Source: Progne subis subis
Lineage: Eukaryota; Chordata; Aves; Passeriformes; Hirundinidae
Direction: 5' to 3'
Length of the DNA: 64,000 nucleotides
Assembly: GCA_022316685.1 (NCBI GenBank)
Contig: JAKJHU010000082.1
Coordinates: 1,364,001 to 1,428,000, forward strand
Both the position numbers and the translations under genes were made by a program. The notes under the pieces are model-generated. The model did no database searches and was not told where the DNA came from. It saw nothing but the letters and a program-made list of their open reading frames with translations. Shown in pieces: positions 58,869-64,000 of this stretch. Each line of letters opens with the position of its first letter. The first letter of the stretch is position 1.

Positions 58869-58886
58869 AAAAAAAAAAAAAAAAAA
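58869..58886 (+). repeat. Poly-A run
   Basis: Eighteen A residues about 530 bp right of the CpG island; no retroposed body recognised before it. Confidence 0.8.
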
Positions 58887-61800
58887 TCAGTTACTGAAGA
58901 TGATCAAGATCTCATTTTATTTTTCACAGTTGTGAATTGCACATACAGCTCTAGGAAAATAACTGCACAAATGGACCTCCTTTCCAAAAGGCACTTGCAC
59001 TCGATATTGAGCCAAAATTGTGCTGCATGCACTCTTGTGGTGACCACAAGAGTCTCTATCAGACCCCACATCTCATGGTTCTGTTTCTTCTTAATGGGAA
59101 AAGTCAGTTTTCCTTGCCTTGTTTCTGGGTGTGTAATGGCACAGCCCGTCTGTGAGAAACTGCCAGGTGTATTTACAACAGGGAGGGAAGGTCATTAAAT
59201 GTCATTTTATTACAAGAAAATAATGAATGGAAGAAGAACCCAAGAGGCATTTTAGGCAAGAGAAAAAGTGTGTCTTGAGTGGCTCAAATGATTGGAGCCA
59301 ACAGTGGATGTTTCGGTGAAGAGTTAAAAACTGTGTGAAGAGAAAAACAGGTTGGCAGCTGAATCATGGTTTCCAGTGTTCCTATGGTAGCACAAATTGA
59401 ATGACAGCAAACCTCCAAGTCTAGAAAATTAGCATTAAGAAAGAGATTAATTAGTTAGGAATGCAATGAGAGTAGTGAGAAGCTGACAAATCTATATTTT
59501 CCTGAATTTCTATAGATAAGATATTCCTCAAAGGAAATATTCTTACAAAATTGTAGGTTTGCAAAAGACCTGCTTGGGTGGGGGGAGGGAAAAGAGAAAC
59601 TTAAAAAAAAACAAAAACGGTTTTACTTGGATTCATTTTGCTTTCTCTGTGTTCTGCTGTATTGCTTCATTATGTAAACTGCATGTACCATTGTGCCAAA
59701 CATCAACTCACAGTCTATTTTATGTTAACAGGCCAGCAGCAATGCATGTATTTATGATATCATGACATACTAGTAAATTGAACGTTTTATCACCAGAGGA
59801 GTTGGCTGCTAATGAAAGTCTCTTTCCTCCTTTTGTGTGCATAGTTGGACACATCAATTTGTTGCTTTGCTAACATTACAACCTGTTTATCAAATGCTGT
59901 CCCTGCTGAACGCTGTGCTGATGAGGTGTGGTGTTTGTGTCTGGACAAACCGGTTTTAGGTGATTTAAGTTTCTGCACAGGACATCTCAATGCACCATGA
60001 CAGACTTTACCTGCTGGGCACAGCCAGTGTTGGGGTTTTTTTGTCCTCAATGTACCTGTTCTGGTCTTGTCGTGCTGGCACAGGAAGGGTTTGGGTTTAT
60101 TTTTTCCATTTTATGTGTGGGAAATCAAAGCAGAGATTTGATTTGAAAGTAAGAAGGATTTTCCAAAGATTGTACAACACACCTGCAATGGAGTGCAGTT
60201 TCCCAGATCCAGACAGCCAAGACCAACACAATTTTTCGCCTGCTCCTTCCTGGGGCTCAGCTCTGTCTGCCACCCAGGAGGGACAACATTGCATCAATTA
60301 TGGCTGGATGTTCACACCCTTCTGGAAGTCTTACATTCCTCCAAAAAAACTTCTCTGTCTGCCCTTTCCTATTCAGAATTAACTACTCTCGGGTGGTAAG
60401 TATTGAAACTATGTTGATAGTATATAGTAACAAACAAAAGACATATTAAATGAGGTCTTATTTCCTTTCATGTTTCGTGCGTATGTAATCACCAAATTAA
60501 TTTGAATCTTTCCGCCTTTCTGATTAATTTCAATAACATTTCAGTTGGGGTGAGGCTGTATGAAGTGGGGCAGGGAGAGCTTCGTGCCAGCCTCTGTATC
60601 TACAGGATGCTATCGGTGTATGCAGAGTTAGAGATGTGGTCCCCACAGAAAGGGGCCCAGTGGCTCCACAAAAAACCCCAAACTCTGGATTTCAACGAAA
60701 AGAAGGGAGAGCTGCTGCTCCTGCCCTCACCCTGCTGCTCCTGCCCTCTCCCTCGTGCCATCTCCCCCCTCCTCTTCCCCCTGCTTTGCTTCCCCTCAGA
60801 GGGCTGGTGTGCACAGACTGAGCCTACACAGCTCTCTGCCTTTTCACAATGCCCCTTCAGTGTTAGGTTTAAAGGGTTTTAGTGGACAACATCCATTGTG
60901 AGTTAAAAAACATCCATCTTCCTTCCTGAAAATGAAGCTTGATAGCTGCTCATTTGGTACTGTGACACACCAGCACTTCTGAGTTCTCCCACTTATTAAT
61001 TTTCAGTGAAATCAAACTCATATGAATAAATATATGACACTGATGAAGATGTTAGAAGCATTTATCAGGCCACATCCTTTTCCTGTTGTTTTCCTGGTAA
61101 GAGTTTCTAAAGTCAAGTATTTAAATATTTTAGCATAAAAATTTCTCTGGTCTTGAGCATTTTTTTGTAAATAACCACAACCACTGAAGCAATACTAAAT
61201 AGGGCTATAACACTGATGCTGATTTAGCAGTCTGGCTTGTGATCTAAATTATGTGGGGAGAGGGAGAAAGTGTTAGAGTATGTTTTTCTTTAACTACGAA
61301 ATCTTTATTTTTTAATATTCTTACCGTAATCTGGTTTGTCCAGAGATGATGCTTGGTTCATGTTTTTCAGTGTTGACACCTGGTTCTTTGGAGTAAATTG
61401 TTCCAGCATCCAGAATATTGTTTATTCCATTCTTTCTGATCTCATAAACTTGTGAAAAGTCAGATCAAATTGGAGATGAAAATGAATCCAAGCTTCTAGA
61501 ACTGCACTTTATTAAGCCTGCCATTTTTCAGCCAAATCTCTGCCTGAAACTGTAACTGGTGGTTTAAAATTTGTTCCTCTCGAGTAGTTAAAAAGAGTAA
61601 CTGTTTTTTGTGCTTGTTTTCTTCTTTTTAACCTGACCTTGTTTATCGAACTAAGAAATACTGACCATTTTTGTATAGGAGAGCTCTTATGAGTCTGAAT
61701 TGAGAAGCAGATACATGTTTGGAGGGAACCCCACACACGTTAATTTGATTGGAATTCTCCCCCAAACAAATGGATGCACTTTATAATTATGGCTTATTAC

Positions 61801-63071
61801 TCTTCTGCTCAATGGCACCTCCCACACCAACATCCAAGGGACTCGTGGTAGGAGCAGCTGCTACTCAGCAGGGCAGAGACTCTCAGCCAGGTCTTAACAG
61901 CATGTGAGCAACAAGGTAGGGGAGGAAAAAAGGGTGTGTGATACTGTTAAATTTGTTAGCTTGATGCTGCACACAACAACACAATTTTTATTGTACACAC
62001 TGGTACCACAAAGCGAGTGTGAGTGCTGGGTTTTGGGTTGCATCCCGTTGAGTTTTCACAGCCAGGTCCAGCAGAGCTGTGCTGCACAGGCACTGAGGAA
62101 GCCCAGCTTGCCTTCAGCCTCATCCCAGTAGCCAGGGGATTCAGGGATCCAGCAGAAAAGGGGCTCTGCCTCTGTGGAGCCTCAATGCCTCCTCCTGGTG
62201 AGCCATGCTCAGAGAGGGGTGATCTCCACTTCGGAAATCTCTCTGCCTGTGGTGAAGGGCTGTTTTAAGGTGCCCTCAGGGTTTAAAGGTGTTTTGTTTA
62301 ATACAGGTCTGTCTTCTCCAAGGTTCAGGAGACAGACTGCTGCTGAAGGCAAACCAAAGGGTCTGGGTGCTGTGCAGTGAAGCTCTCAGCCAGAAGGGAA
62401 CCCAGGCAGGGCTTTCATGTTCGTGTTCTCTTCGTGTTGCATGTCGGTCATTTCATTACCCCCAGTTCTTCACCTTTAACTTAGCACCATGTTAAGCTAA
62501 GGTCCAGCTCCAGATGTACACGAGATGTTCAGGTCTCAGCTCTCTGACCTGAGAAGAAAAGTGACTCAATCCCTCAGCTTTCAGTGTACAGGAAAAAGCA
62601 GCTTTTTCTCACTGCTGAGGGAAATCTGGGGCAGATTCTCAGAAGAGTCCCTGCTGTGACTCGCTGGCAAGCACCAAATCTGGGAAAGGAGCTCTGTGGA
62701 CAGGTGACAGCCAGCAAGGGTGAGAACATGAAGTGAAAGAGGACAGAGGATCTGCAGGGCAGGAGGGCGCTGGCTGCTCGGAGTGACCGCTGTGGGTGTC
62801 ACAGGCATGGCTCTCCTTTCCCTGCCTGTGGATAACTGCCTGCTTTAGGGGGAGGCAAGACGACAAGCAGAGTGGAAAGTTTTGTAAGGAACCTTATTCA
62901 GTTCAAACAAGTTAGCCACAAGCCAGTTTTGAAAACTCAAAGGTAACGTTGAGGAGCCAAAATGTAGGTGTGAAGTTCAGGAACGGAAGAGGGTTTGAAT
63001 TTCAGCCAAGGCCATGGTCAGGGACAAAAACATGTTGCCCAGAATGTTAAAATTAATTGCTATTATTTTAG

Positions 63072-63099
63072 GACCTGGAGAAGGATTGTGATGTATTTG
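63072..63099 (+). other. Exon-like 28-nt segment (possible microexon)
   Basis: Preceded by TATTATTTTAG and followed by GTAAGT, with GACCTGGAGAAGGATTGTGA at its start. Both splice sites match consensus well, but a pairing this close arises by chance often enough that no gene should be inferred from it alone. Confidence 0.2.
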
Positions 63100-64000
63100 G
63101 TAAGTTAGATGGTACAGCCACTTGGAAAATTAAAGATGTTGTTGAAGAGCAGAACCAGCCCAAAATTTGGACTGGCTGAGAGACTGAAAGTGCTCTGGGT
63201 CACTACCAATATGTACTTGTCCTCAGCTGCCTGTGGTGATGGGGAACAGAGAATGGTTTATTAATATTGCTTTCCAATATGCATTTTTCTGACTTTCTGA
63301 CCTTTTCAAAGGGATCAGTTTGAAGTTGTTAGCCAGGTCTTGTCAATGCAGTGTGTGTAAGGTTGTATTAGAGAAATAGGCAACCACATGACAGAGTGGA
63401 GTTAAAATCTTTAAATATTTGAAGAAATGTCAGCACCTGATGATTCATAACATCCTGCTATTAGGTTTAAAGGGAGGCATATTTAAAAAGACCACAGCTC
63501 AGCCGTGAGTGCCTCTGTCATGGCCCAAAGGGCTCTGCAACATCTTCCTCATCTTCAAAGCTCTGGCTGCATCCCTGCAGACCTGCCCAGGCTCCCCACG
63601 CTGCTCCCCAGGCCCAGCAGGATGCACCCTGTGGGAAGGGTATGGCCACTGGAGCTCCCAGGTGCAGCCCCACAGCTGCTGACAGCCTGCCCAAAAGGAC
63701 TTGTCCATTTATTGGCAATGCCTAAAATTCGGCTGTGACTTCATGTCTGGATGGTTAAAAAAGCTGAGTTTTACCTCTGCTCTTGGTAGATGGGGTTTGT
63801 AGATCTTGGGGCTACACTTTTGGTTTCTGAATTCTAGTTACAGTAAGAAAAAGCTCAACCCTTCAGACACCCACTCTTAAAAAAACCCAACTGCTTTAGA
63901 AATAATCGCCTGAAATTATTTTAAAACTGAGGTGCCTCTTGGTAATGTATCTCCGACCTTTTAGCATTTACAGATCTTACTGAAGCTCATGGATGCCCTC

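Larger units (their letters stand above)
58346..64000. other. Right-hand non-coding region
   Basis: No coding sequence supported. Contains an 18-nt poly-A run at 58869-58886 and an acceptor-like polypyrimidine tract ending in CAG near 60799. A 28-nt segment at 63072-63099 is bounded by good acceptor and donor sequences. The DNA is AT-rich and no further CR1 or LTR copy was recognised. Confidence 0.55.

Overview
The window looks like vertebrate, specifically bird, chromosomal DNA; a passerine is my best guess. The evidence is split genes with GT-AG introns, CpG-island promoters, CR1 retroposon 3' ends carrying the avian sequence, and solo LTRs of the kind I associate with songbird endogenous retroviruses. 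Most of the 64 kb is non-coding. Two protein-coding genes are well supported: ITM2C on the plus strand (six coding exons, 12535-34682, 263 codons) and a GPR55-type receptor on the minus strand (single coding exon, 52604-53518). They converge, as expected for the ITM2C-GPR55 neighbourhood of human 2q37.

Layout: 1-12050 is non-coding DNA with one CR1 fragment. 12050-12870 is the CpG island and first exon of ITM2C, with a GC-rich 27-bp tandem array just before the start codon. 12649-34590 holds five introns. Intron 1 ends in a 40-bp hairpin-forming minisatellite directly before exon 2, and intron 5 begins with a 31-bp pyrimidine-rich minisatellite directly after exon 5. A probable ITM2C 3' UTR follows, with a polyadenylation signal at 36390. 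36.4-51.6 kb is intergenic and carries two solo LTRs, both on the minus strand and both with recognisable target-site duplications, plus one long imperfect hairpin. The receptor follows, with a splice acceptor just upstream of its start. 53.5-64 kb is non-coding apart from a small CpG island at 58.1 kb that could be a promoter, and a few weak exon-like signals.

ITM2C encodes a type II membrane protein with a BRICHOS domain and a furin-type cleavage site that releases a C-terminal peptide. GPR55 is a rhodopsin-family receptor for lysophospholipid-type ligands in mammals. Nothing here suggests the two work in one pathway. I found no convincing undescribed multi-gene system. The most distinctive signals are that all three long tandem arrays in the window lie within about 100 bp of an ITM2C coding exon, and that the receptor has an odd N-terminus and lacks some class A hallmark residues.
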